From Rhodanobacteraceae bacterium ZG21-1 (GTDB taxonomy: Bacteria; Pseudomonadota; Gammaproteobacteria; Xanthomonadales; Rhodanobacteraceae), in the NCBI GenBank assembly GCA_021390615.1, contig JAJEJU010000024.1, forward strand, positions 806,001 through 870,000: a DNA stretch of 64,000 nucleotides, in the 5' to 3' direction. Every line of letters starts with the position of its first letter. Within the stretch, counting starts at the first letter, position 1. Shown piece by piece: positions 16,079 to 25,008 of this stretch. The notes below the pieces were generated by a model that had not been told where the DNA came from, did not search any database, and saw only the letters and a program-made list of their open reading frames with translations. The translations under genes and the position numbers were made by a program.

Positions 16079-17371
16079 CTAGCCGGATTCGCGCTCGTGC
16101 TCGCGCGCGATCGGCACCAGCAGGCGCTCGTTGCCGAAGTGGCAGGCGAAGGTCGAGCCCTGGCCCGGCGTGCTTTCGATGGTCAGGCGCGCCTGGTGCA
16201 GGTTGAGCACGTGCTTGACGATCGACAGGCCGAGGCCGGTGCCGCCGCTTTCGCGCGAACGGCTGGAAGACACGCGATAGAAGCGCTCGGTCAGGCGAGC
16301 GAGGTGATTGGCCGGAATGCCGTAGCCGGTGTCTTGCACCGAATACACCGCGCCCTCGGGCGTGCGCTCCCAGCGGATGGTGATGGTGCCGCCGGTGGGG
16401 GTGTAGCGCACTGCGTTGCTGAGCAGGTTGGAGAAGGCGCTGTGCAGATCCTTGGCCGAGCCGAGCAGGTCGGCCTCGGCGGCTGCCTCGACCACGATCT
16501 GGTGGCGTTCGCGGCTGAGCGCCTGCGCCTCGCGGCGCAGCGTGGTGAGCAGGGGGCGCATCGGCACGCGTTCGTCGGACACCTGGTCCTGCGTCTCCAG
16601 CCGCGACAGGGTCAGCAGGTCTTCGACGATCTGGCCCATCCGCTTGGACTGCGCGCGCATCTCGCTGAGCACCGGCGCCAGCTCCGGCACGTCTTCGGGA
16701 TCGAGCAGTTCCAGATAGCCGTGGATCACCGTGAGCGGGGTGCGCAGTTCGTGCGAGACATTCGCTACGAAGTCGCGCCGAATCTGTTCCAGCCTATTGA
16801 GGTCGCTGGTGTCGCGCGCGAGCAGCAGGCGCTGGCGGTCGCCAAAGGCCAGCATGCTGACGCTGAGATTGCGGCTGGGCTGACCCGGCGCGGTGACGTC
16901 GTGCAGAGGTTCCTGCGCGCCGGCCTGCAGCCAGTCGGCGAGGGCGGAGGCGCGCAGGCGTTCCTGCAGCACCACGCCGCGGTCGTGCGGCCGGCGCAGG
17001 CCGAGCAGGGACTCGGCGGCATGGTTGAACCAGCGCACGCGCTGTGCCTGGTCGAGCAGCACCAGGGCGTCCGGCAAGCTGCCGGCAGCGCTGCGCAGGT
17101 CGCGCATGCGAGTGGCGATACGGCGGGTACGTGTCATGTTTCTGTCATGGCTGATGCGCGCGGCATCGCGAGCGGTGGGCATGATGGTCCGCTGCAGATG
17201 ACCGATGTACGACAGCAGCAAGACGATTTCGATGGTGCCGGCGATCATCACGCCAGCCACCCAGTTCCGACCCAACCAGCCCAGCGCGGCGCCACCCAGC
17301 AGCAGGCCGGGCGTCAGCACGAGCAGCAGGCTGAAGCGGAGGGGAGTGCGGCGCATGGGCAGCCCAGACAT
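16079..17371 (-). CDS. phoR: Phosphate-regulon sensor histidine kinase PhoR
   Basis: 430 residues from ATG 17371. PhoR senses phosphate status through the Pst/PhoU complex and phosphorylates PhoB. Two N-terminal membrane helices (about 12-31 and 37-56) are followed by a PAS-like domain (LPDALVLLDQAQRVRWFNHAAESLLG), the HisKA box VSHELRTPLTVIHGYLELL with His207, and the ATPase motifs SNLLSNAVRYTP (N box), DTGYGIP (G1), GGTGLGLSIV (G2). It is 102 bases downstream of phoB. The C-terminus HEHERESG is variable. Pairing with PhoB next door makes PhoR more likely than another PAS kinase. Confidence 0.95.
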   Translation of the reverse strand: MSGLPMRRTPLRFSLLLVLTPGLLLGGAALGWLGRNWVAGVMIAGTIEIVLLLSYIGHLQRTIMPTARDAARISHDRNMTRTRRIATRMRDLRSAAGSLPDALVLLDQAQRVRWFNHAAESLLGLRRPHDRGVVLQERLRASALADWLQAGAQEPLHDVTAPGQPSRNLSVSMLAFGDRQRLLLARDTSDLNRLEQIRRDFVANVSHELRTPLTVIHGYLELLDPEDVPELAPVLSEMRAQSKRMGQIVEDLLTLSRLETQDQVSDERVPMRPLLTTLRREAQALSRERHQIVVEAAAEADLLGSAKDLHSAFSNLLSNAVRYTPTGGTITIRWERTPEGAVYSVQDTGYGIPANHLARLTERFYRVSSSRSRESGGTGLGLSIVKHVLNLHQARLTIESTPGQGSTFACHFGNERLLVPIAREHERESG

Positions 17372-17473
17372 GGAAACCGGTTGCAGCGTAGCAAGAGTCG
17401 CGATCCGGCCGACAGCGGCGGCGAGATTCGACCAATGGCGATCCGGCAGAACCCTGGTGGCGCCCTACACGAA

Positions 17474-18163
17474 TCAGGGGCTGACCGAGAAGCGATAGCC
17501 CGAACCGCGCACCGTCTGCACCATCTCGTCCAGCTTCCAGGGTTCCAGGGTCTTGCGCAGGCGGCGGATGTGCACGTCGACGGTGCGCTCCTCCACGTAG
17601 ACGCTGCCACCCCAGACATGATCGAGCAGCTGGGCGCGCGAGTACACGCGCTCGGCATGAGTCATGAAGAAATACAGCAGGCGATATTCGGTGGGGCCGA
17701 TCGTCACCGGATCTTCGCCGGCATAGACGCGATGCGCCGGACCGTCGATGCGCAGCTGGCCCAACTCGACGATGCCGGAGCCGTCGTCGCCGTGGCTGCG
17801 GCGCAGCACCGCCTTGATGCGGGCGACCAGCTCGCGGGTGGAAAACGGCTTCACCACGTAGTCGTCGACGCCGGCTTCGAGGCCGTTGACGCGGTCCATT
17901 TCCTCGCCGCGCGCGGTCAGCATGATGATCGGCACTTCGCGGCTGAGTTCCTCGCGGCGCAGGCGGCGCGCGAGATCGAGGCCGCTCATCCCGGGCAGCA
18001 TCCAGTCCAGCAGGATCAGGTCGGGCACCTGCTCGGCGATGGCCATCTGCGCGGCGCGCGCGTCGGCGGCGTGCGCGGCATCCATGCCGGCCTTGCGCAG
18101 GGCAAAGGCGACCATGTCACGGATGGAGGCTTCGTCTTCGACTATCAGAATGCGCTTGTGCAC
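17474..18163 (-). CDS. phoB: Phosphate-regulon response regulator PhoB
   Basis: 229 residues from ATG 18163. The N-terminal receiver domain has the acidic pair near VEDEASIRD, phospho-acceptor Asp53 ([13 protein letters not shown]), the Thr/Ala switch (MLTARGEE) and Lys in VVKPFS. The C-terminal OmpR-type winged helix contains [30 protein letters not shown] and [14 protein letters not shown]. Phosphorylated PhoB binds Pho boxes of phosphate-starvation genes. It is the first gene of the leftward phoB-phoR-ppk1 series. A clear double CTGTCAT repeat was not found upstream, so autoregulation is not evident. Confidence 0.96.
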   Translation of the reverse strand: MHKRILIVEDEASIRDMVAFALRKAGMDAAHAADARAAQMAIAEQVPDLILLDWMLPGMSGLDLARRLRREELSREVPIIMLTARGEEMDRVNGLEAGVDDYVVKPFSTRELVARIKAVLRRSHGDDGSGIVELGQLRIDGPAHRVYAGEDPVTIGPTEYRLLYFFMTHAERVYSRAQLLDHVWGGSVYVEERTVDVHIRRLRKTLEPWKLDEMVQTVRGSGYRFSVSP

Positions 18164-18327
18164 GCGAGGGCTCGCCTGGGCTGTGACGCCGGTATTTCAG
18201 CCATTCTATGTTACGACGCGATGACAGGTCGCGCTCGCAGCGCGACACATGCATAACAGCATGACGCATCGTCGCGTACGGTTTTGACTATACGTCGCGC
18301 GTGCAGAGGATCGATCCATGACTGCCC

Positions 18328-18348
18328 GCTTACTGCTTACTGCTTACT
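18328..18348. repeat. Three tandem copies of GCTTACT at the bepA stop codon
   Basis: The heptamer GCTTACT occurs three times in direct tandem at 18328-18348. On the minus strand this reads AGTAAGC, and the first copy supplies the bepA stop codon TAA (18344-18346). Copy-number change by slippage would not alter the protein because the stop comes first. Confidence 0.85.
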
Positions 18349-19972
18349 GCTGGCTGCGGCCGTCCGGATTGTCGTCGGTCTGCACGCGCCGCTTGCGCAA
18401 TTCCATCACCAGCGGGGTCAAGTCGGCGATGCGCGCCTGGATGCGTGCGCGCGCGTAATAGTCCAGGTCATTGCGCTGCAGTAATCGCTTGAGCTGTTCC
18501 ATCGCGTCGAACGGACGTCCGGAGAGATAGCTGGCGTCCGCATACGCCTCGCCGGCGCGGATGGTGTCGCCGGCCTTGTCGCTGGCCTTGGCGTAGCTGA
18601 GGTAGAGCTCCGGCTCGTCGTTGTTGTCGAGCATCGGGCGCAGCATGTCCGCGGCCTTCACGGCCTGGGCCTTGTTGCCGGAATCAGTGAGCGCCTTCGC
18701 ATAGACCACGGCGACGGCACGGTTGCGCGGCGACTCGGCGTTGAGGCTGTTGTAAGTAGCGAGCGCCTCGGCGTGCTTGCCGGCCTGCCATTGCGCATCG
18801 GCCAGCGCCAGACGCAGCACCAGATCGCCGGCATGCGCGGCAAGCAGCGGTTGCAACTGTTCGGCGGCCTTGTCGCCGCGTCCGCTGCGGGTCAGGGCCA
18901 ATGCATAACCGTAGCGATTGGCCGGCGTGTCGAAGCCGTGCTGCTCGACTAGGTTGGACGCGTAGTAGGTGACCAGCTGCGGCGCGTCGCCGGTGAGCAC
19001 GCGCACCCGCTCGCGCATCAGCTCGTAGCGGTTCAGCGCGCCGGGGCGATTGCCGCCATCGGGCAGCAGCTTGGTGGGGTCCTTGACGAAGCGGATCGGC
19101 GCGGTGGTCTTCGCCCACTCGCTGCGGTCCATGTTGGCGGTCGACGGGCGTTCCTTCTGCAAGGCGATCAGCGAGCCGGCCCGCGCCTTGGCGTCGCTGA
19201 TGCGCGACAGCGTCACCGGATGGCTCTGCAGCAGCTCGGGCACGTCGCGGTCGTCCGCCGAGCCGGCGCGCATGGTGTCCTGCATGTGCTCGAAAAAGCC
19301 CGCCATGGCGTTGGGATCGAAGCCGGCGTTGGCCAGGGTCTGGATGCCGGCGCGGTCGGCTTCGGTTTCGTCCTTGCGGGTGAAATTGACCTGGCGCTGG
19401 GCGATCGCGCCCAGGCCGCCCATCAAGACCGCGCCGCCGGCGTCCGCGGCCTGCGCGCCGGCGCCTGCGGCGATCGCGCCGAGCAGCACCAGCGCCATCA
19501 GCGGGGCGTCTTTCTTCGAGGCCTCGAAGGCGCGCTGCAGATGGTTCTGGGTGATGTGGCCGATTTCGTGCGCGATCACCCCAGCTAGTTCGTCCTCGTT
19601 GCGGGTGATCAGGATCAGCCCGGAGTTGACTGCGATGTAGCCGCCCGGCGCGGCGAACGCATTGATGACCGGGTCGCGCGCGATGAAGAAGGCGAAGTGG
19701 TCTTTCGGTTTGGCGCAGCCGGCGACCAGGCGATAGCCGAGGTCGTTGATGTAGTCGTCCAGCAGCGGGTCGTCCACCACCATGTCCAGCGCACGCATCT
19801 GGCGCACCATCGCCGCGCCGTAGTCGCGCGCGTCCTGGTCCGAGATCAGCGCGTTGGCCGAGCTGCCCAGGTCGGGCAGACGCACGTCGTCCTGCGCGGA
19901 GGCGCCGAACGTGAGCCCGGCGGCGATCAGGGCCGCCAGCAAGCGATGAGTAAAGCGTGGTGCCATGCGCAT
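18344..19972 (-). CDS. bepA: BepA-like periplasmic M48 metalloprotease with TPR repeats
   Basis: 542 residues from ATG 19972 (other in-frame ATGs at 19966 and 19990). Residues 1 to about 27 are a signal peptide (RLLAALIAAGLTFGASAQ). The M48 zinc protease domain has HEIGH at 135-139 and the third-ligand motif DETEADRAG. The C-terminal half is helical with TPR-like repeats (YALALTRSGRGDKAAEQLQPLL, ALADAQWQAGKHAEAL). BepA degrades or chaperones misassembled outer-membrane proteins such as LptD in the periplasm. The length is somewhat longer than E. coli BepA (487). It is divergent from grxC. Confidence 0.9.
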   Translation of the reverse strand: MRMAPRFTHRLLAALIAAGLTFGASAQDDVRLPDLGSSANALISDQDARDYGAAMVRQMRALDMVVDDPLLDDYINDLGYRLVAGCAKPKDHFAFFIARDPVINAFAAPGGYIAVNSGLILITRNEDELAGVIAHEIGHITQNHLQRAFEASKKDAPLMALVLLGAIAAGAGAQAADAGGAVLMGGLGAIAQRQVNFTRKDETEADRAGIQTLANAGFDPNAMAGFFEHMQDTMRAGSADDRDVPELLQSHPVTLSRISDAKARAGSLIALQKERPSTANMDRSEWAKTTAPIRFVKDPTKLLPDGGNRPGALNRYELMRERVRVLTGDAPQLVTYYASNLVEQHGFDTPANRYGYALALTRSGRGDKAAEQLQPLLAAHAGDLVLRLALADAQWQAGKHAEALATYNSLNAESPRNRAVAVVYAKALTDSGNKAQAVKAADMLRPMLDNNDEPELYLSYAKASDKAGDTIRAGEAYADASYLSGRPFDAMEQLKRLLQRNDLDYYARARIQARIADLTPLVMELRKRRVQTDDNPDGRSQQ

Positions 19973-20134
19973 ATGGTGAGAGAATATCATCTGAGACCGC
20001 CCGGCCCGGTGCGGGTTCCGCGGCGACGGAGCCTTTTGCGGACGGCGTTTCGGCTCCTGGGCCGGCTTGCTTTGGCGGCGCGCCGTCCCCATTTATGATG
20101 GCACCGGTTTCACCCGTTTCGGCTGAGGTTCGCG

Positions 20135-20398
20135 ATGAGCAAGATCGAAATCTATTCCACCGCGGTATGCCCGTACTGCGTGGCCGCCAAGAATCTGTTG
20201 AAGGCGCGCGGACAGGAGTGGAGCGAACTGCGCATCGACGCGGACCCGGCCTTGCGCGACAGCATGCTGGCGCGCAGCGGCGGCCGCCGCACGGTGCCGC
20301 AGATCTTCATCAACGACCAGCACGTCGGCGGCTACGACGACCTGGTGGCGGCCGACCGCAGCGGTCGGCTGAAGGAATTGCTGGGCAGCGCCGCATGA
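20135..20398 (+). CDS. grxC: Glutaredoxin 3
   Basis: 87 residues from ATG 20135. Glutaredoxins reduce disulfides and glutathione adducts in the cytoplasm using glutathione. The active site CPYC lies at about residues 12-15, and the glutathione-binding motifs TVPQIFIN and GGYDDL follow, as in E. coli Grx3. Stop TGA overlaps the ATG of the next gene (ATGA 20395-20398), so it is coupled to an AhpD-like redox protein. The length is usual. Confidence 0.96.
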   Translation: MSKIEIYSTAVCPYCVAAKNLLKARGQEWSELRIDADPALRDSMLARSGGRRTVPQIFINDQHVGGYDDLVAADRSGRLKELLGSAA

Positions 20399-20805
20399 GC
20401 GGGCGCAAGCCGGAGCAGGGCCAGGATCCGCTGGCGGAGTTCACCGCCTATCGGCAGCGCATGAACGAGCGCATCCTGGCCGAGGACAATCAGGTGGTGC
20501 GCCGTTTCTTCGCGCTGGACACGCAGACCTACCGGGCCGGCGCGCTGGACGTGAAGACCAAGGAAATGCTCGGCCTGGTCGCCTCGATGGTGTTGCGCTG
20601 CGACGACTGCATCAGCTACCACGTAGCCCAGTGCAAGCAGGCCGGAGTCAGCCGCGACGAGTGCTTCGAGGTGTTCAGCGTGGCCCTGGTGGTCGGCGGC
20701 TCGATCGTGATCCCGCATCTGCGGCGGGCGGTGGATTTCCTCGACCGCCTGGAGGCGGGGGACGCGGCGCAGGCCGACTCCGCGGAGTGCGCCGAGCACG
20801 CCTGA
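20395..20805 (+). CDS. Carboxymuconolactone decarboxylase / AhpD-like protein
   Basis: 136 residues from ATG 20395, overlapping the grxC stop by 4 bases. The core LDVKTKEMLGLVASMVLRCDDCISYHVAQCKQAGVS contains the CxxC and distal His pattern of the AhpD family, which act as thiol peroxidases or disulfide reductases. Translational coupling with glutaredoxin supports a thiol-redox role, with glutaredoxin or glutathione as possible reductant (inference). The C-terminus (SAECAEHA) is variable. A decarboxylase activity is unlikely given the CxxC. Confidence 0.85.
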   Translation: MSGRKPEQGQDPLAEFTAYRQRMNERILAEDNQVVRRFFALDTQTYRAGALDVKTKEMLGLVASMVLRCDDCISYHVAQCKQAGVSRDECFEVFSVALVVGGSIVIPHLRRAVDFLDRLEAGDAAQADSAECAEHA

Positions 20806-21001
20806 ACGTGCCGGCGGCGTGAGTTCGTACGCCGGCCGCATGCGAATTCTTGCAACGCTGCGTGCGAGCATTTGCATCGCCGCTGAGCGCATGCGGCCTG
20901 TTCGCGGAGTGGGGGATCGGGGATAATTGGCGGTCTTGAGCGGGCTATCTGCCGCTGCGCGCCCGCCGATTCTTTCCCTGCTTCCCTTCAGGAGTTCCCC
21001 C

Positions 21002-22015
21002 ATGAGCAAGACCATTGCCGTGATCCCGGGCGACGGTATCGGCCCGGAGATCATGACCGCGACGCTACGCGTGCTCGACGCGCTTTCCTGCGGTCTCAGC
21101 TACGAATTCGTCGAGGCCGGCATGATCGCGCTGGACAAGCACGGCGACCTGCTGCCGCAGGCCACGCTGGACAAGATCGCCGAGCACAAGGTGGCGCTGA
21201 AGGGGCCGCTGACCACGCCGATCGGCGGCGGCTTCACCTCGATCAACGTGACCCTGCGCCGGCATTTCGACCTGTACGCCAACGTGCGCCCGGCGATCAG
21301 CTTCCCCGGCACCAAGGCGCGCTACGAGAACATCGACATCATCACCGTGCGCGAGAACACCGAAGGCGCCTACCTGGCCGAGGGCCAGACCCTGTCCGAG
21401 GACGGCGAGACCGCGCAGTCGATCATCCGCAACACCCGCAAAGGCAGCTCGCGCATCGTGCGCTATGCCTTCGAGATGGCGATCAAGAAGGGCCGCAAGA
21501 AGATCACCGCGGTGCACAAGGCCAACATCATGAAGACCAGCTCCGGGCTGTTCCTCAATGTGGCCCGCGAGATCGCCAAGGAATATCCGCAGATCGAGTT
21601 CAACGAGATGATCGTGGACAACACCTGCATGCAACTGGTGATGCGCCCCGAGCAGTTCGACGTGATCGTCACCACCAACCTGTTCGGCGACATCCTCTCC
21701 GATCTGTGCGCCGGCCTGGTCGGCGGCCTCGGCCTGGCGCCGGGCGACAACATCGGCGAGCACGCGGCGATCTTCGAGGCGGTGCACGGCTCGGCGCCGG
21801 ACATCGCCGGCAAGGGCATCGCCAACCCGTGCGCGCTGCTGCTGGCCGCCGCCGACATGCTCGACCACCTCGGCATGGTCGACAAGGGCAATCGCCTGCG
21901 CGACGCGATCCGCGACACCCTCACCCACGACCGCGATGCGGTGACCCCGGACCTCGGCGGCAAGGGCAGCACGCAGAGCTTCGGCGAGGCGATCGCGCAG
22001 CGCGTCAAGGCCTGA
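21002..22015 (+). CDS. NAD-type isocitrate dehydrogenase (LeuB/HICDH-like fold)
   Basis: 337 residues from ATG 21002, with AGGAG 9 bases upstream. It belongs to the beta-decarboxylating dehydrogenases: IPGDGIGPEI at the N-terminus, the substrate arginines in INVTLRRHFDLYANVRP, RENTEGAY, HKANIMK, DNTCMQLV, FGDILSDLCAGLVGGLGLAPG and EAVHGSAPDIAGKGIANP. The short length and this motif set match the NAD-linked isocitrate dehydrogenases of xanthomonads, which convert isocitrate to 2-oxoglutarate in the TCA cycle. A homoisocitrate or isopropylmalate dehydrogenase is less likely because of the RENTEGAY context and isolation from leu genes. A strong terminator follows. Confidence 0.88.
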   Translation: MSKTIAVIPGDGIGPEIMTATLRVLDALSCGLSYEFVEAGMIALDKHGDLLPQATLDKIAEHKVALKGPLTTPIGGGFTSINVTLRRHFDLYANVRPAISFPGTKARYENIDIITVRENTEGAYLAEGQTLSEDGETAQSIIRNTRKGSSRIVRYAFEMAIKKGRKKITAVHKANIMKTSSGLFLNVAREIAKEYPQIEFNEMIVDNTCMQLVMRPEQFDVIVTTNLFGDILSDLCAGLVGGLGLAPGDNIGEHAAIFEAVHGSAPDIAGKGIANPCALLLAAADMLDHLGMVDKGNRLRDAIRDTLTHDRDAVTPDLGGKGSTQSFGEAIAQRVKA

Positions 22016-22043
22016 TCCTCCGGCGGCTTCTCGCGTCGAATCC

Positions 22044-22073
22044 AAAAGGCCGCGGCATCGTCCGCGGCCTTTT
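22044..22073 (+). terminator. Rho-independent terminator after isocitrate dehydrogenase
   Basis: AAAAGGCCGCGG (22044-22055) and CCGCGGCCTTTT (22062-22073) form a perfect 12-bp stem around CATCGT, with T residues at the end. It is symmetric and could stop transcription from both sides. Confidence 0.92.
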
Positions 22074-22158
22074 GCTTTGGAGGGCGTGTCGGGCGGGCTA
22101 GGATGAGCGTCGTCGCCGTGCCAGCCCGATCGACTCCTCTCCACTGACCCGCTTCGCG

Positions 22159-23292
22159 ATGCCACTGACCCTCTGGACCTTCGTGTATTTCGCCGCCGCC
22201 GTGCAGGCTGCGCTGCTCGGCCTGGCGCTGTGGCGCCGGCCGGCCAACCGCGAAGCCAATCGCCTGCTCGCCGTGTGGCTGGGGCTTACCGGCACGGATC
22301 TGGCAGTGAAGGCCTTGTACTGGCATCTGCTGTCGCCGGAGTGGTTTCGCGCCTACCGCTTCGTCGCGCTGTTTCCCTTTCTCTATGGCAGCCTGTTCTA
22401 CCTGTACGTGCGCGCGCTTACCCAGGAGCGCGGCTTTCGGGTGCGCGACGTGGTGCATCTGGCGGGCTTCGGCGTGATGCTGGCGCTCAACGCCTATGTG
22501 CTGGTCATGGACGAAGCGGGGCTGCAGGCCTTGTCGGCGCGCTGGATCGCCGGCGAGCGCACCATCGGCGCCTGGTTCGACCTGCCGCTGTTCTTCTACA
22601 GCGTGTCCTACGTGATCGCCGCGCTGGTGCTGGTGCATGGCTATCGGCAGCGGCTGCGCGCGCGGCGCTCCGACGCTGATCGTCTTTCCCTGCGCTGGAT
22701 CGACGCGATGGCCGGCTTCCAGATCGCGATCTGGTGTCTGGCGATCCTGCAGGCGCTGGTGGCGCTGCCGGTGCTCAACTATGGCCTGCTGTTCGGCCTG
22801 GTCGCGGCGTGGGTTTGCGTGGTGGGCTGGTTCAGCCTGGGTCAGCCGCCGGTGCCGGCGGAGCCGCCCATGGCGACTGCCGCGCCGACGCCAGAAGCGG
22901 ACGCCGCCGAGCCGACGCAGACAGTCGACGCCACGCGTTACGCCGCCGTCGAGGCGCGCCTGGCCCAGCTGATGGAGGGCGAGGCGCCGCTGTACCTCGA
23001 GCCGGCGCTGACCATCGGCCAGATGGCCAAGCGCAGCGGCTATCCGGAATACCTGGTCTCGGCGGTCATCAATCGGCGCCTGGGCGGCAGCTTCTGGGAC
23101 TACGTCAACCGCCTGCGGGTGGAGGCGGTGCGCGCTCGGCTGGCCGATCCCGCCGAGACGCGCACCATCCTCGATCTGGCCTATGCTGGCGGCTTCACCT
23201 CCAAATCCACCTTCAACGCGGCCTTCAAGCGGCAGGTAGGCGAGACGCCGAGCGGCTACCGCCGGCGCCACGCCAGCGCGCCGGCGGCCTAG
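22159..23292 (+). CDS. AraC-family regulator with N-terminal 7-TM-like membrane domain
   Basis: 377 residues from ATG 22159. The first 230 residues contain about seven hydrophobic helices (LWTFVYFAAAVQAALLGLAL, LLAVWLGLTGTDLAV and others), then an Ala/Pro-rich linker, then a C-terminal AraC helix-turn-helix domain (LTIGQMAKRSGYPEYLVSAVINRR...ILDLAYAGGFTSKSTFNAAFKRQVGETPSGYR). Such proteins sense a membrane or extracellular cue and regulate transcription from the membrane. It converges on a serine hydrolase gene; the two stop codons share the palindrome CTAG (23289-23292). The target is unknown; the neighbouring hydrolase is one candidate. Confidence 0.88.
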   Translation: MPLTLWTFVYFAAAVQAALLGLALWRRPANREANRLLAVWLGLTGTDLAVKALYWHLLSPEWFRAYRFVALFPFLYGSLFYLYVRALTQERGFRVRDVVHLAGFGVMLALNAYVLVMDEAGLQALSARWIAGERTIGAWFDLPLFFYSVSYVIAALVLVHGYRQRLRARRSDADRLSLRWIDAMAGFQIAIWCLAILQALVALPVLNYGLLFGLVAAWVCVVGWFSLGQPPVPAEPPMATAAPTPEADAAEPTQTVDATRYAAVEARLAQLMEGEAPLYLEPALTIGQMAKRSGYPEYLVSAVINRRLGGSFWDYVNRLRVEAVRARLADPAETRTILDLAYAGGFTSKSTFNAAFKRQVGETPSGYRRRHASAPAA

Positions 23293-24692
23293 GCGCCTCG
23301 CGCCGCTTGACGGTGCAGGGCCGCGATGATCGCGGCTGCGGCGTCGCCGATGCCGGTGCCGCCACCCTGCACGGACAGGCCCAGCCGCACCACCACCAGG
23401 TGCTCCGACGGCACGATGATGATGTACTGGCCGAAGGCGCCGCGCGCATAGAACATGTCTTTCGGCAGCTGCGGCAAGCCCCAGGGTGCGTCCCACACGG
23501 GCACGCTGCCCTGGTTCACCAGGTTGGTCCAGAAGCCGGCGCCATAGCCGGTGTCCAGGGTCTGCGAACGGCTGTAGGCCGCCCAGCCTTCGGGCAGGAT
23601 GCGCCGGCCGTCGACCACGCCGTCGTCCAGATAGAGCTGGCCGAAGCGGGCAAAGTCGCGAGCCGAGGCGTACATGAAGCCGGAGCCGAGCAGGGTGCCG
23701 GCGGCGTCGGTTTCGATCACCGAATGATGCATGCCCAAGGGCTCGAACAGCTCGCGCTGGGCGAATGCCTCAGCACCCACGGCGCTGCCGCCGCTGGCCT
23801 GGCCGACCAGCTTGGCCAGCAGGGCGAAGCTGAGGTTGCTGTAGCCCCAGGCGCTGCCGGGTGCATGCGCCAGCGGCATGCGCGCCGCGTAGGCGGCGGA
23901 GTCGCTCTCGCGGAACCACATCTGGGTGGCCGGATTGACCGGCCCGTTCGTTTCGTCGAAAGGCAGGCCGCTGTCCATGCGCAGCAACTGGTCGACGGTG
24001 ACCGTGTGCTGCGGGCCATTCGACGCCCCCGCCGCGACCGGGATCGGCTGGTCCAGCCGCAGCCGGGCCTGCCGCACCAGCACGCCGATCAGCGCCTGGG
24101 TCACCGACTTGGTCACGGAATGGCCCCAGATCGGCGTTTCGGGGCCGTAGCCGGGCGCGTAGCGCTCGGCGATCAGCCGGCCGTCGTGCAGCACGACCAC
24201 GGCCTTGGTCAGTCGCGGATGCGCGGGGTCCGGCTCGGCGAAAGCGAGTGCGAGCGCCTGGCGGATGGCCGGGTCGGTCGGTACGACCAGGTCGGAGCCG
24301 AAGGCGTCGGGGGCGGCCGGACGTTCGAGGCCGCTGGCCTCGGGCACCGCGGCGTCGCCGTGCGTGACCAGGCAGCCCAGGCCCGGGCGATACACCGCCC
24401 GGCCGGGGAACAGGCCCAGCACGCTGCTGCGTACCTCGCCGCGCGCACGGTCCACCGTATAGCGGATGGCCCAGCCGATGCCGCCCATCAGTGGCCGCTG
24501 CTCTTCGGCGTAGACCCGGTCCGGATCGACCTTGGATACGAAGCTCGCCGCGCACAGCGAGTCGCTTACCGAGGCGGTGGCGGTGTGCAGCCCCTCCCGG
24601 TTCAGGCAGACCACGGCGACCGCGGCGACGATCAGCGAAACAGACAAGATGGCGACGGGCCGGCGCCAGCCGATGGACCAAAGACGAGACAT
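23289..24692 (-). CDS. Serine beta-lactamase-fold hydrolase (class C / PBP-like), membrane-anchored
   Basis: 467 residues from ATG 24692. An N-terminal hydrophobic segment (about 12-30, VAILSVSLIVAAVAVVCL) is a signal anchor. The catalytic domain has SVTK (SxxK nucleophile motif), YSNLSF (YxN motif) and a C-terminal GAFGQYIIIVPS that takes the place of KTG. It therefore belongs to the large beta-lactamase/esterase family PF00144 and may be a peptidase, esterase or amidase in the periplasm. An antibiotic-resistance role is not implied. It is convergent with the AraC gene and overlaps its stop by three bases. Confidence 0.88.
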   Translation of the reverse strand: MSRLWSIGWRRPVAILSVSLIVAAVAVVCLNREGLHTATASVSDSLCAASFVSKVDPDRVYAEEQRPLMGGIGWAIRYTVDRARGEVRSSVLGLFPGRAVYRPGLGCLVTHGDAAVPEASGLERPAAPDAFGSDLVVPTDPAIRQALALAFAEPDPAHPRLTKAVVVLHDGRLIAERYAPGYGPETPIWGHSVTKSVTQALIGVLVRQARLRLDQPIPVAAGASNGPQHTVTVDQLLRMDSGLPFDETNGPVNPATQMWFRESDSAAYAARMPLAHAPGSAWGYSNLSFALLAKLVGQASGGSAVGAEAFAQRELFEPLGMHHSVIETDAAGTLLGSGFMYASARDFARFGQLYLDDGVVDGRRILPEGWAAYSRSQTLDTGYGAGFWTNLVNQGSVPVWDAPWGLPQLPKDMFYARGAFGQYIIIVPSEHLVVVRLGLSVQGGGTGIGDAAAAIIAALHRQAARGA

Positions 24693-25008
24693 GGACTGCT
24701 CCCAGGACGTAGGCGAGGGAGGCAGGGTGGATCGAAGCGGCCGCTAGATCGTCCGATCCGGCGGATTCGTACCGTCGCACCCTGGTTTGGCAAGCTCATA
24801 CCGTGCGCTGGGCCGTCGGTCAGGTCGCCGACCGACGCCCGCCCATGCTTCCAGGAGGTGGCTTGGGTCAGCCGGCGCCGATGGCGCGACATCGGCTCCC
24901 GGGTCGAGGGTGCCGGCACGAGCCGTCGCGACTTGCCTGCAAAAGTTCGACCGGCTCCCAGCGAGCGTCGTGCGGCAGGCCGGACTATCGTCGGTCAGAC
25001 GAGCGCCT
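24693..25008. other. Intergenic stretch between serine hydrolase and AhpD-like gene
   Basis: No open frame of quality and no terminator or dyad of note was seen. It must contain the promoter of the serine hydrolase on the minus strand, but no good -35/-10 pair stands out. Confidence 0.5.

Noticed and set aside
18164..18343. Possible Pho box upstream of phoB
   Set aside because: One CTGTCAT half-site exists on the minus strand (near 18221-18227) but the second repeat at 11-base spacing is missing.
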